The position numbers and the translations under genes were made by a program. Below the pieces are notes generated by a model. It worked only from the letters and a program-made list of their open reading frames with translations, was not told the DNA's origin and did not search any database. From Pinibacter aurantiacus (GTDB taxonomy: Bacteria > Bacteroidota > Bacteroidia > Chitinophagales > Chitinophagaceae): 64,000 nucleotides of DNA. Shown piece by piece: positions 25,240 to 35,100 of this stretch; the first letter of the stretch is position 1, and each line of letters begins with the position of its first letter. The stretch spans positions 62,001 through 126,000 of the forward strand of contig NZ_JAHSPG010000018.1 of the NCBI RefSeq assembly GCF_019130065.1, read 5' to 3'.

Positions 25240-26424
25240 ATGATAAAGAATATGTCTATCATAAAAACCAAAAACTTTTCGTTCAAAAAACTCCTGTTCC
25301 TTCTGCCGGCGCTAGTAGCATTGGTTCCATCCAATGCATGGGCACTTGGCGCAACAGATACACCGTCAACACAAGAATCATCCATGAACAATCCGTTGGC
25401 GATATGGCTCACGGTTGTGATGGGAATACTGTTGCTGATTATTGCTTTGTTGGCTTACGTAGTACGTAGTGGAATGGAGGTCTACAGAGCAAAAAATATA
25501 ATCCCTAAAAACAGTACAGCAATATATTCCATAGCATTTCTTATTGCCGGAGGCCTTAGTGTTTCCACTGCTCACGCAGAAACAGCGGAAGTGGCTGCCA
25601 CACACGCAGCAAGCACAATTGCAGGATTGAGCCCGGTTGCCTTTTATCTGATGATCGGCGTGATCATTGCGGAACTGCTTGTCATATTTGCGCTTATCTA
25701 TAACCTGAAAGTTCTGCTTGGACTGGAAAAGAAAAAGCTGGACACAGAAGCTTTGGTTGAAGCCCAAGGCGCAAATTCACTTTCATGGTGGGAACGCTTA
25801 AATGGCTTTAAACATGCTTCAGAAGAAGAGGCCATCGTTTTAGATCACGACTACGACGGTATCAGAGAGCTGGACAACAAGTTGCCCCGCTGGTGGGTTT
25901 GGCTTTTTTACCTTACCATTTTTGGTGGCGTTGTTTATTTGTATCGTTTCCACATTGCACATACAGCGCCATTAAGTGGAGAAGAATATGCAATTGAAAT
26001 GAAGAAAGCCGAGGTGGAAAAAGAAGCTTACCTGAAAAAATCTGCTAATAATGTTGATGAAAACAATGCGAAACTTTTGACAGCAGAAAATGACCTTGGT
26101 GCTGGTAAAGCAATATTTACAACAGTTTGTAAAGCGTGTCACGGAGAGAAAGGTGAAGGTGGTGTAGGGCCAAATCTTACAGATGATTACTGGTTACATG
26201 GTGGTGATATAAAATCTGTTTTCAAAACAATAAAATACGGTGTTGATGGCAAAGGTATGAAGAGTTGGAAAGATGACTATTCACCTTTGCAGATCGAGCA
26301 AATTGCCAGCTACATCAAGTCATTACACGGAACCAATCCGCCAAATGCCAAACCAAAGCAAGGCGAATTGTATGCAGAAGCCGGAGCCGCAGCAGCAACT
26401 GATTCTGCAAAAACAGCGAAATAG
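25240..26424 (+). CDS. ccoP: cbb3 oxidase subunit III, monoheme CcoP
   Basis: Membrane-anchored cytochrome c subunit that feeds electrons to CcoN/CcoO, 394 residues. Seen: an N-terminal signal-like segment (LLFLLPALVALVPSNAWA), several further hydrophobic helices, the FixP N-terminal domain helix (PRWWVWLFYLTIFGGVVYLY, about 215-234), and one C-type heme site CKACHGEKGEGG (Cys at about 297) with axial Met in GMKSWKDD. Only one CxxCH is present, whereas proteobacterial CcoP has two. The long N-terminal hydrophobic extension before the FixP domain is also unlike the proteobacterial form. Confidence 0.93.
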   Translation: MIKNMSIIKTKNFSFKKLLFLLPALVALVPSNAWALGATDTPSTQESSMNNPLAIWLTVVMGILLLIIALLAYVVRSGMEVYRAKNIIPKNSTAIYSIAFLIAGGLSVSTAHAETAEVAATHAASTIAGLSPVAFYLMIGVIIAELLVIFALIYNLKVLLGLEKKKLDTEALVEAQGANSLSWWERLNGFKHASEEEAIVLDHDYDGIRELDNKLPRWWVWLFYLTIFGGVVYLYRFHIAHTAPLSGEEYAIEMKKAEVEKEAYLKKSANNVDENNAKLLTAENDLGAGKAIFTTVCKACHGEKGEGGVGPNLTDDYWLHGGDIKSVFKTIKYGVDGKGMKSWKDDYSPLQIEQIASYIKSLHGTNPPNAKPKQGELYAEAGAAAATDSAKTAK

Positions 26425-26442
26425 AAGGCGAAGTCAATAATC

Positions 26443-26521
26443 GAAAGTAAAAAGTAAAAAGCGCCGCTGCGAATATTCACACAGATAGCACTACAAGATT
26501 TTGACTTTTAGCTTTTGACTT
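26443..26521. repeat. Inverted repeat of GTAAAAA heptads after ccoP
   Basis: Left arm 26443-26460 (AAGTAAAAAGTAAAAA) and right arm 26498-26521 (TTTTGACTTTTAG units) flank a short GC-richer spacer. It lies between the ccoP and ccoG genes, inside the likely operon. Confidence 0.65.
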
Positions 26522-26550
26522 GAGCGAGGATTTAAATTAAACTAATCACT

Positions 26551-27978
26551 ATGGCCAGTACGTATCCGGATGCAAATAAAAGTGTGAAAGAAGAGGATGT
26601 CTCCTTCAGGGACAGACTTGCAACGGTCGACGATGCCGGAAAGCGTAAGTGGATTTTTGCACAAAAGCCCAAAGGGAAATTCTACCGGGCTAGAACAATA
26701 TGCAGTTGGTTTTTCTTTCTCTTGTTTATTGGTCTGCCGTTTGTATATGTTAACGGCAGACCTCTTTTTCTTTTCAATTTTCCAAGCGCAAGATTTATTC
26801 TGTTTGGGAAGATATTTTGGCCACAGGATTTTTTCATCCTTGGCCTTGGAATGGTTGCCTTCATAATTTTTATTATTCTTTTTACCGCGGCCTTTGGAAG
26901 ACTGTTTTGTGGATGGGTTTGTCCGCAAACCATTTTCATGGAAATGTTCTTTCGTAAAATTGAATATTGGATAGAAGGATCTGCCGCAGAACAAAAGCTG
27001 TTGGCGGGCGAAGGTTGGACAGTCAAAAAGATCAGAAAGAAAGGCACAAAGCACATTGTATTTTTTCTGCTTTCATTCATCATCGCCAACATTTTTCTCG
27101 CTTATATCATAGGTGTAAAAGAGTTATACAAAATAATCACAGAACCGGTAAGCGAACATATTGTTGGATTGTTTTCGTTAATGCTGTTCTCGGGGATTTT
27201 TTACGCAGTGTACGCATATTTCAGAGAGCAGGCGTGTACCGTGGTGTGTCCGTATGGACGACTGCAAAGTGTGTTGCTGGATAAAAATTCCATGATCGTT
27301 GCATACGACTACAAACGAGGTGAGCCTCGTGGCAAGTATAGCAAAGTTGCAAAAGTTGATCTTGGCGATTGCCTCGATTGTTTTCAATGCGTAAAAGTCT
27401 GTCCTACTGGTATAGACATCCGCAATGGCACCCAAATGGAATGCGTCGGCTGCACTGCCTGTATTGATGTCTGCGATACAATGATGGAGAAAACCAGCAG
27501 GCCCACGGGGCTTATCCGTTATGCATCTGAAAATGGCATAGAAACCGGCGAAAAGCTACACTACTCAACAAGGATGAAATTGTACACGCTGTTGCTGGGC
27601 ATATTGGTAATGATTCTTGCAACAATGCTGATGACGAGAAAAGATGTTGATGCAACGCTCATGCGCACTCCAGGCATGCTCTACCAGGAAAGAGGAAAAG
27701 ATACCCTGACAAATTTGTACGATGTTAAAGTGGTGAATAAAACATACAAGGATGTTCCGCTAACCTTCAGGCTGGAAGAAATGAATGGTCGTGTGGAAAT
27801 TGTAGGTGGAAATCACATCCTGGTTCATAAAGACGGACAGGGCGCAGGTTCTTTCTTTATTGCACTGCCTAAAAACGACGTTAAAAAAAGAACAACGGTT
27901 ATTCGTGTCGGCATGTATAACGGAGATGAAAAGATTGATGAGCTGGAGACGAAGTTTTTGGGCTTCGTGGACGAATGA
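26551..27978 (+). CDS. ccoG: cbb3 oxidase accessory ferredoxin-like protein CcoG
   Basis: Membrane iron-sulfur protein (FixG/RdxA family), 475 residues, involved in copper reduction for cbb3 assembly. Seen: an N-terminal helix region (WFFFLLFIGLPFVYV), the conserved FGRLFCGWVCPQTIFMEM (about 110-127), VVCPYGRLQSVLLD, and a 2[4Fe-4S] ferredoxin domain CLDCFQCVKVCPTG and CVGCTACIDVCDTM (about 274-312). A C-terminal FixG-type Ig-like domain follows residue 360. Gene order ccoG-ccoH is standard. Confidence 0.95.
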   Translation: MASTYPDANKSVKEEDVSFRDRLATVDDAGKRKWIFAQKPKGKFYRARTICSWFFFLLFIGLPFVYVNGRPLFLFNFPSARFILFGKIFWPQDFFILGLGMVAFIIFIILFTAAFGRLFCGWVCPQTIFMEMFFRKIEYWIEGSAAEQKLLAGEGWTVKKIRKKGTKHIVFFLLSFIIANIFLAYIIGVKELYKIITEPVSEHIVGLFSLMLFSGIFYAVYAYFREQACTVVCPYGRLQSVLLDKNSMIVAYDYKRGEPRGKYSKVAKVDLGDCLDCFQCVKVCPTGIDIRNGTQMECVGCTACIDVCDTMMEKTSRPTGLIRYASENGIETGEKLHYSTRMKLYTLLLGILVMILATMLMTRKDVDATLMRTPGMLYQERGKDTLTNLYDVKVVNKTYKDVPLTFRLEEMNGRVEIVGGNHILVHKDGQGAGSFFIALPKNDVKKRTTVIRVGMYNGDEKIDELETKFLGFVDE

Positions 27979-27985
27979 TGAGAGA

Positions 27986-28170
27986 GGCACGCAGATTTTC
28001 ATGATTGTCATGATTTGATAAGATTGAAGGAAATCATGGTAGGTCACGACAATTATAATAGTCTGCATTCTAAACTATACGAAGATAAATGATGAAAAAC
28101 GGAGCAACGATTTTGAAGGGATTAAGAATAAATCATAACAAATCATGACAATCATGAAAATCTGCGTTCC
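27986..28170. repeat. Inverted repeat of TCATGATT units between ccoG and ccoH
   Basis: Left arm 27986-28018 (ACGCAGATTTTCATGATTG and on) and right arm 28131-28170 (AATCATGACAATCATGAAAA then TCTGCGT). The arms match the family at 13950 and 44328. The 110-base middle has a second, weaker copy of the pattern. Confidence 0.85.
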
Positions 28171-28197
28171 AATTATCTAACAACAAAAAACTAAAAA

Positions 28198-28638
28198 ATG
28201 AATTGGGGAAACAAACTATTACTGGTATTTGCAGCGTTTGGTTGCTTCATTCTTTATATGGTTTACAGGTGTACACAAACGCAGGTTGATCTTGTATCGA
28301 AAGAATACTACAAAGATGAGTTGGTATATCAGAATGTGATTGATGGAAGAAACAATGCAGATATGCTGAACAACAATGTAAGTGTAACGCAAGATGAAAA
28401 TAACGTTGCAATTCAATTTCCGGAGGAAATGCGCGGTGAAAATGTGACTGGATCAATTTGGTTCTATGCTCCGGCAAATGCTAAAAATGATTTGCAGGTG
28501 GCATTGAAAACAAATGGTTCGCTGGTTCAACAGGTATCTAAACAATCGCTGCAACCGGGCAAGTACACCGTTAAAATATCCTGGCAGGAAGCAGATAAAA
28601 AATTCTATACAGAGCAATCTTTAACTATCAGCAAATGA
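28198..28638 (+). CDS. ccoH: FixH-family cbb3 assembly protein CcoH
   Basis: Single-pass membrane protein of the FixH family, 146 residues, that supports cbb3 oxidase assembly. Seen: one N-terminal helix (LLLVFAAFGCFILYMVYRCT, about 7-26), then DLVSKEYYKDELVYQNVID, the family hallmark, and a periplasmic beta domain ending KISWQEADKKFYTEQSLTI. It overlaps the following gene by the ATGA arrangement (stop TGA 28636-28638, next ATG 28635-28637), indicating translational coupling. Confidence 0.92.
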   Translation: MNWGNKLLLVFAAFGCFILYMVYRCTQTQVDLVSKEYYKDELVYQNVIDGRNNADMLNNNVSVTQDENNVAIQFPEEMRGENVTGSIWFYAPANAKNDLQVALKTNGSLVQQVSKQSLQPGKYTVKISWQEADKKFYTEQSLTISK

Positions 28639-29342
28639 TATGGCAGATCATCACATCGGGCTTTATGCTTGGGCTGTTTAGCAGCGCCCATTGCGTGGGC
28701 ATGTGCGGCCCGCTTGCACTTGCATTGCCTGTAAAGCATTTGCCGGCAGCGGAAAGAAGGTTGTCCATGACTCTCTTTTATGGAGGTCGAATTGTGATGT
28801 ATATGGTGGTTGGAACGTTGTTTGCCTTGCTGGGAAGAAGTTTTTACCTCGCCGGCTTGCAGCAGTGGTTGTCGATCATAAGTGGGTTGATGATCCTTGT
28901 TTTTTCTGCCCAGTATTTTCTGAAAAAAACAAATCGCCTGCCTGTGTTCATGCACAGGTTTCATAACTACCTGAATCTTTTCATGGCAAAGCAGTTTAAA
29001 AAGCCAACATTGAAAAGCTTTTTGATGCTTGGTTTTGCAAATGGATTGTTGCCCTGCGGAATGGTGTACATTGCCGTTGCATTGGCGTTAACCACCAAAA
29101 CGGTTTTTAATGGAGCACTGCTGATGGGAATGTTTGGACTTGGCACCCTGCCTGCTCTCGTTTTACTTAGCTATGCAGGTTCATTTGTTAGTTTACCTGT
29201 TCGCAATTATATAAGAAGAGTGACTCCTGTCTTTATGCTGGTAATTGGGCTGCTGCTTATATTGCGAGGTATGAATCTGGGTATTCCATATATCAGTCCA
29301 ATAATGGCGGATGCGCCGGGAGAGGGTATTTTGTGCCACTAA
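28635..29342 (+). CDS. SafE/TauE-like membrane protein of the cbb3 locus
   Basis: Polytopic inner-membrane protein of 235 residues in the sulfite exporter TauE/SafE superfamily (UreH-like subfamily), often found beside ccoGH and suggested to act in copper or electron delivery. Seen: helix 1 with FMLGLFSSAHCVGMCGPLAL (about 9-28), a His-Cys and Met-Cys motif that could bind copper (inference), and a repeated half GFANGLLPCGMVYIAVALAL (about 136-155) with another Cys. Five to six transmembrane helices overall. It is coupled to ccoH by a 4-base overlap and ends the likely operon. Confidence 0.82.
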   Translation: MIWQIITSGFMLGLFSSAHCVGMCGPLALALPVKHLPAAERRLSMTLFYGGRIVMYMVVGTLFALLGRSFYLAGLQQWLSIISGLMILVFSAQYFLKKTNRLPVFMHRFHNYLNLFMAKQFKKPTLKSFLMLGFANGLLPCGMVYIAVALALTTKTVFNGALLMGMFGLGTLPALVLLSYAGSFVSLPVRNYIRRVTPVFMLVIGLLLILRGMNLGIPYISPIMADAPGEGILCH

Positions 29343-29368
29343 GAGACATTCAATACACTGTCGTATGC

Positions 29369-29522
29369 AATTTGAAAATTTGAAGATTTGAAAATTTGAA
29401 AATGCTGTAGGCGTCTCCCTTGAATTTGTTATTTCCTGCCTGAATATTTGGATAGCTGATTTGAAAAATGAAAGGTTGCACCGAAAGTATTTTCAAATTT
29501 TCAAATTTTCAAATCTTCAAAT
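29369..29522. repeat. Inverted repeat of AATTTGNN octads after the cbb3 locus
   Basis: Left arm 29369-29404 has four octads in the same order as at 1411. Right arm 29488-29522 has four complementary octads. A GTAAAAA-family single arm follows at 29561-29586. Together these account for nearly all of the gap 29343-29597, and no gene is seen in it. Confidence 0.85.
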
Positions 29523-29597
29523 AGGTACAGTGAAATTGTTTGATCAAAATGTTACTCAGACCACTTTTTACTTTTGACTTTTCAATAACTTCACGGA

Positions 29598-31172
29598 ATG
29601 TTTAAGGAGAAAAATTTTCCAATCATATTATTTTGTTTCATTACTGTCATCTCATCTGCAGTATTGCAATACATCAATCCGTTGTTTCGTTTTTTTGACG
29701 GAGGATTGATCACCGCAATTTTGCTCACCATATTCTTAAAAGATGATTTTTATACAAGGTTGCTGGGTATTGTAAGCCTTGTATTGGTGGTCGTTTCCGG
29801 ATTTTATCCTCATGGAAACATGCCCACAGAACAAATCATTATGCAGCATCTTTTTTCCGGAATAATAGTAATAATGACGATGGTGTTGGTGCTTTATTTA
29901 AAGCGCCTTTATCGTTCCGTAGATGCAGAAAAAAAACAGGTAAGCGCTTTGTTTGAATACGCTACGGAAGGAATTATTTTAACCAATGATCGGGGTGAAA
30001 TAGTACTCGCAAATCCTGAAGCGCTCAGTCTGTTTGCTTATGGTAAAAATGAAATGATCGGGCGCAACATCGACATTTTGATACCTTCGAAATTTCGCCC
30101 CCATCACGCGGGTTACCGGAAAGGATATTACCAAAACCCAGGCAACAGGAAAATGGGGCATGGCCGCGATCTTTATGCCGTGAGAAAGAACGGTAGCGAA
30201 TTCCCGGTGGAGGTCAGCCTCAGCCACTACAAGCAAAATGATCAACAGTTTGTAATCGCGTTCATTGTGGACATTACCCAAAGAAAGGAAGCTGAATTGA
30301 TCTTACGGGAGCAAAAGGCCCAATTGGAAAGAATCACTGACGACATTAAGCTACTTAATACACAACTCGAAAACAAAGTAGAGGAGCGGACATTGATCCT
30401 GAAAGAAGCATTGGGTGAACTTGAAAAATCTCAAAGTGAGTTAAGTGAAGCGTTAAGCAAGGAGAGGGAGTTGAATGAGATAAAATCAAGATTCGTTTCA
30501 ATGGCTTCCCACGAATTTAGAACCCCATTGGCAATAGTATTATCCTCAGCATCACTATTATCACGATACCAACTAACGGAAGAGCAAGAGAAACGTGATA
30601 AACATATTTACCGAATAAAAAATTCCGTAAATCACCTAAATGATTTGTTACAGGATTTTCTTTCTTTCGGCAAATTGCAGGAGGGCAATTTCTTCACGGA
30701 CGTTTACAACTTCGACATTCCTACGCTGTTGCAGGAAACTGTAGATGAGATAAAGGCGCTTCTCAAACCCGGCCAGACAATTGAGGTGCATTTTGAAGGT
30801 GAGCAGAATTTTGTGTCGGACAAGCGTGTGCTGAAAAACGTGCTGATGAATTTATTGGGAAATGCGATAAAATTTTCGCCGGAAAATAAGTCAATTATTT
30901 TAAAAGCAATATCAACAGAAAATGAATTGCTTATCAGCATAGCTGACAAAGGAATAGGCATTGCAGAAGAAGACCAGCAATATCTGTTTAGTACCTTCTA
31001 TCGCGGAAAGAATGCGGTGAACATCCAGGGTACCGGATTGGGCCTTCATATTGTTTCCCGCTACATCAATTTATTGCAGGGAAAAATTACTTACGAAAGC
31101 AAACTGAACGAAGGAACGACTTTTTATATCAGACTGCCAAAAATGGAGAAGCAGATAGTTAGCGCTGAATAG
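29598..31172 (+). CDS. PAS-domain sensor histidine kinase
   Basis: Membrane sensor kinase of 524 residues. Seen: four or so N-terminal transmembrane helices (about 7-98), a PAS domain (about 110-235, with LFEYATEGIILTNDRGEIV and the PAC-like FPVEVSLSHY), a coiled coil of about 50 residues, HisKA with phosphoacceptor His in MASHEFRTPLAIV (about 307), and HATPase_c with NLLGNAIKFS, DKGIGI and GTGLGLHIV. No receiver domain is attached and no response regulator follows, so the natural partner could be the receiver-CRP protein at 18831 (inference from locus). Confidence 0.92.
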   Translation: MFKEKNFPIILFCFITVISSAVLQYINPLFRFFDGGLITAILLTIFLKDDFYTRLLGIVSLVLVVVSGFYPHGNMPTEQIIMQHLFSGIIVIMTMVLVLYLKRLYRSVDAEKKQVSALFEYATEGIILTNDRGEIVLANPEALSLFAYGKNEMIGRNIDILIPSKFRPHHAGYRKGYYQNPGNRKMGHGRDLYAVRKNGSEFPVEVSLSHYKQNDQQFVIAFIVDITQRKEAELILREQKAQLERITDDIKLLNTQLENKVEERTLILKEALGELEKSQSELSEALSKERELNEIKSRFVSMASHEFRTPLAIVLSSASLLSRYQLTEEQEKRDKHIYRIKNSVNHLNDLLQDFLSFGKLQEGNFFTDVYNFDIPTLLQETVDEIKALLKPGQTIEVHFEGEQNFVSDKRVLKNVLMNLLGNAIKFSPENKSIILKAISTENELLISIADKGIGIAEEDQQYLFSTFYRGKNAVNIQGTGLGLHIVSRYINLLQGKITYESKLNEGTTFYIRLPKMEKQIVSAE

Positions 31173-31212
31173 CGATGTTCTTTTCCTTTAATTTTAAAAA
31201 AAATCCTGAGCA

Positions 31213-31719
31213 ATGGCAAGTTATCCATTACCCTATTTCGGAAACATTGATTCAGAAAATCTTAAAGAATACTATCGTATACGTGCAGATTTTAATGGGC
31301 GAGAGATATCAATTGATCTCAACTTTAACGCAGATTCTATTGATGAGAAGGGCTTCAACCTTATGAAACGGTTGTTAGAGAGTATTGAATCATTTGATAG
31401 GAGAAACAAAGAGTATATCATTAGAAATTATACGGAAGAAGTTGGCGCCGTAAGGTTCTATGTTCAATTTCATCTAGACGAAGAAGAGATGGGAGCTGAT
31501 GAGCTTTTTGGCATTGTCGATTTTTCAAACGAAATAGAGAGTCCTGAAATTCAACTTGTAAAAGCTTTACAGCTTAAAAGACTTGGTTTGTACCCTCACA
31601 ACTCAGCGAAACAATTCGCGATTTTTGATTATTCGATTGGCGACGAAATATCACAATATCTGGTGGTGATTTTAACGGATGAAAATGGAAATATTAACGA
31701 AATAACAGTAGAAAGTTAA
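31213..31719 (+). CDS. DUF2004-family protein
   Basis: Soluble protein of 168 residues with no signal peptide. It matches the DUF2004 pattern: LPYFGNIDSENLKEYYRIR at the start, then NGREISIDLNFNADSIDE and, towards the end, KQFAIFDYSIGDEISQYLVV. The function of this family is unknown; members often occur with immunity-type genes, but none is evident here. It starts 41 bases after the kinase gene and is likely cotranscribed. Confidence 0.65.
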   Translation: MASYPLPYFGNIDSENLKEYYRIRADFNGREISIDLNFNADSIDEKGFNLMKRLLESIESFDRRNKEYIIRNYTEEVGAVRFYVQFHLDEEEMGADELFGIVDFSNEIESPEIQLVKALQLKRLGLYPHNSAKQFAIFDYSIGDEISQYLVVILTDENGNINEITVES

Positions 31720-32069
31720 AGAAATTCATTTTCGCTTTCAACAATTGGCAACTTTATTGAAGTGTTTTACAACGGTTATGTGATCCTTAGCAAAACTCGT
31801 TGTGGAATGCGCTAATTTCAAATAAATTAAATTTAATATTCACGAGCAATAATATATTTGCTGATTATCAGTTCGTTATAAAGAGTTTCTGTTTTATGCT
31901 CAAAGCATCCTCTCAGTTCTTAAATAAAAAACTAGATACAATTTCATCGAATCTCACAATCTGCATTTTATCAACTTATCCACAGCTTACTCACAGGTTT
32001 TTTACGATTCAGTTAATAACTAGGGAAAAATAACTATTATGGCATAATTTTTCTTTATTGGCAAACCAA
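31720..32069. other. AT-rich non-coding stretch before smc, with a DnaA-box match
   Basis: No convincing gene. The centre and right half are markedly AT-rich. TTATCCACA, a perfect match to the common DnaA-box consensus, is at 31976-31984, and a near match, TTACTCACA, follows at 31988. One exact 9-mer match in 64 kb is expected by chance about half the time, so this is only suggestive. Confidence 0.4.
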
Positions 32070-32077
32070 TATATTTG
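32070..32077 (+). promoter_or_regulatory. Candidate -7 element of smc
   Basis: TATATTTG, an exact TAnnTTTG match followed by CC, 24 bases upstream of the GTG start of smc. Confidence 0.5.
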
Positions 32078-32100
32078 CCGTCCCACTAAAATTAAGATCA

Positions 32101-35100
32101 GTGCGTTTAAAGAGTTTAGAAATCAAAGGGTTCAAAAGTTTTGCTGACAAAACGGTAGTCAACTTTGACGAGAATATTACCGGTATTGTTGGCCCCAACG
32201 GTTGTGGAAAAAGTAACATTATTGACAGTATTCGTTGGGTAATCGGCGAGCAAAAGATCAGTCAGCTGCGTAGTGAAAACCTGGAGAGTCTTGTTTTCAA
32301 CGGATCTAAAACCCGTTCTGCCAGCGGTTTGGCGGAAGTGAGTCTAACGTTTGAAAACACCCGTAATCTATTACCAACGGAGTTTACCACGATAACCATT
32401 ACCCGAAAATTCTATAAAAGCGGCGAGAGTGAATATCGTCTGAATGATGTAAGCTGCCGCCTGAAAGATATCCAAAATCTTTTCATGGACACGGGGGTGA
32501 GCACCGATAGCTATTCGATCATTGAGCTGGGAATGGTGGACGATCTTATCAAGGATAAAGAGAATAGCCGTCGCCGTATGCTTGAGCAAGCTGCCGGTAT
32601 TTCCATATACAAAACACGTAAAAAAGAAGCCAAACAAAAGCTGGATGCGGCAGAGCAGGATCTTGCGCGTATCGAGGATCTTTTGTTTGAGATCAATAAC
32701 CAGCTTAAATCACTGGAAAACCAGGCGAAAAAAGCGGAGAAATATTACGAGATCAAGAAGGAATATCGCGAACTCACGATTGAGTTGGCGAAAGCTTCGT
32801 TAGAAGGGTTCAATCTTACTTACCGCGACCTTTCTTCTCAAACGGAAGAAGAAACCGATAAGAAGATCCAACTTGAGGCGATGATTGCACAGGAAGAAGC
32901 TGCGATCGAGCAGGAGAAAGTTGGTTTCATTGAAAAGGAAAGAGCGCTACAAAGCATGCAGCATGAGTTCAACGACCTGCTGCAAAACCTGCGAGGTAAA
33001 GAAAACGAAAAGAACCTTGCTTCCCAGCGTTTGAATTTCCTGACAGAAAAAATCACCAGCCTTGAAGATTTCCTTCAAAAAAGCGAAGGCCAATTGCAAG
33101 GTTTGGAAGAAAGCATCACTTTCACCCAAAAGCAGGTGGAAGAGGAAAGTGGCAAGTTGGAAACGCTGCAAATGCAACTGGATGATAAGAAAGATACTGT
33201 TGATAGCCAACGCCAGGCATTCGATGAACGCAGAAAAGCGGTTGATGTTTTAAGACAGGAAAATCAACAAATACAGCGTAGCCAGTTTGAAGCAGAAAAA
33301 CGCGTGGCTATTGCAGATACATCTATACAAAATATTCAGCGCACCATTAACCAGATTGAGGAGGAGCGTGAAGCGAGACACAGTCAGCTTAAACAGCTGG
33401 AAGAGGAAATGAGTGTGAAGGAGCAGGAGCTGGAGACGAAGAAAACAGATCTGCAACAACTGCAGGAGCATCACGAGAGAACCAAAGAGCAGATTTTGCA
33501 AACGCAGAGTGCGCTGGAAGGTTTGCGTCAAACGCTTGCAGATGAAAGCCGTAAACTGGATGCGAAAAAGAACGAACACGATCTGTTGAAGAGCCTCATC
33601 GATAGCATGGAAGGCTATCCTGAGAGTGTGAAATTCTTACACAAGAATCCCAACTGGAACCATACGGCTCCAATTCTTTCCGATATCATTTATGTAAAAG
33701 AAGAGTATCGTGCAGCCGTTGAAAATGTGCTGGAGCCATACCTGAACTACTATGTTGTAAACAACTTACAGGAGGGTTTGCAGGCCGTGCATTTGCTGGA
33801 TGCCAATAAAAAAGGTAAGGCAAACTTCTTCTTACTGGATAAACTGGATGCGTCTGAAGCCAATGCACATGCCTCTTTGGCAAATGCGATTCCGGCGATT
33901 GACGTCATAGAAGTAGATGCGCAATACAAAAAACTGGCTGAGCATTTATTGGGCAACGTTTTCATCGCAGAAAATGAAGAGGTGCTGAATAACAGCAATG
34001 GTGCAGTGGTTCTGGAAAAAACAGGTAAATACGTAAAAGGAAAATATGCACTGACTGGCGGTAGCGTAGGTTTGTTTGAAGGTAAGAAAATTGGTCGTGC
34101 GAAAAATCTTGAGAAACTGCGTGATGAGATAGCTGCACTGGAAACCATTGTTAGTGGCATTAAAGCTTCTATCCAGGAGAAACACAATGAGGTTATCGGT
34201 TTTAACGAGCAGTTGAAAGAAAATGTAATCAAGCAGACGCAGTCGGATATCAACACATTGACGAACCAGGTTTTTGCGCTGCAAAATAAAATTGAGAACC
34301 TGCACGCGCAGCAATCAAGTAGTCGTAACAGGCTGGAAGAAATGCAGCAAAACCTTGAAAGCACCAACGGTTCTGTTTCCGGAACACGTGAAGAGCTTTC
34401 TACATTGGTTCGCCAGATCGAAGAGGTGGGCATGAAACTGATGGAAGTAGAGGGAGAGTACAAAGCTGCTGAAAATGCTTACAACGAAGCAAACGCACAG
34501 TACAACGAATTCAATCTTTCGCTTACTCGTCAGCAGAGCCGCATCAACTCATTGAAACAGGAGCTTGCCTTTAAGACAAACCAGTTTAATGATTTGAAAG
34601 TACAGATCGAAAGCAATGCATCTCAATTGAAGCAAACAAGCGAAAGCATTGCAGAGAGCGAAGAGGCATTGAAAAATGCTGAGAACGGCTTGGTTGATCT
34701 GTTACGCAAAAAAGAAGAAGATGAGAAAAAATTGAATGAAGCGGACCAGGCTTTCTACAATCTGCGTAACCAGATGACGGAGAAAGAAAGTTTGCTGCGT
34801 TCGAAAACAAAAGAGAAAGACATTCTTGAGCATTCATTGAGTGCAATAAAAGATAGGTTGAACGAACTGAAATTGCAGCTTGCAGGTATGAAAGAACGCT
34901 TGCAGGTGGAGTTCAGAATTAACCTGGATGATATCATTGATCAGGCCCGCAATACAGAAACTCCGGTGGAAGAATTGCAGGAGAAAAGCGACAGGATGAA
35001 GAAGCGCCTGGAGAATCTTGGCGAGGTGAATCCTACGGCCATTGAGGCTTTCCAGGAAATGAAGAAGCGTTACGAGTTTATTCTTGAACAAAAGAATGAC

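Noticed and set aside
31800-32033. 77-codon plus-strand frame before smc
   Set aside because: Very AT-rich, no recognisable motif, and no good start. Best seen as non-coding.
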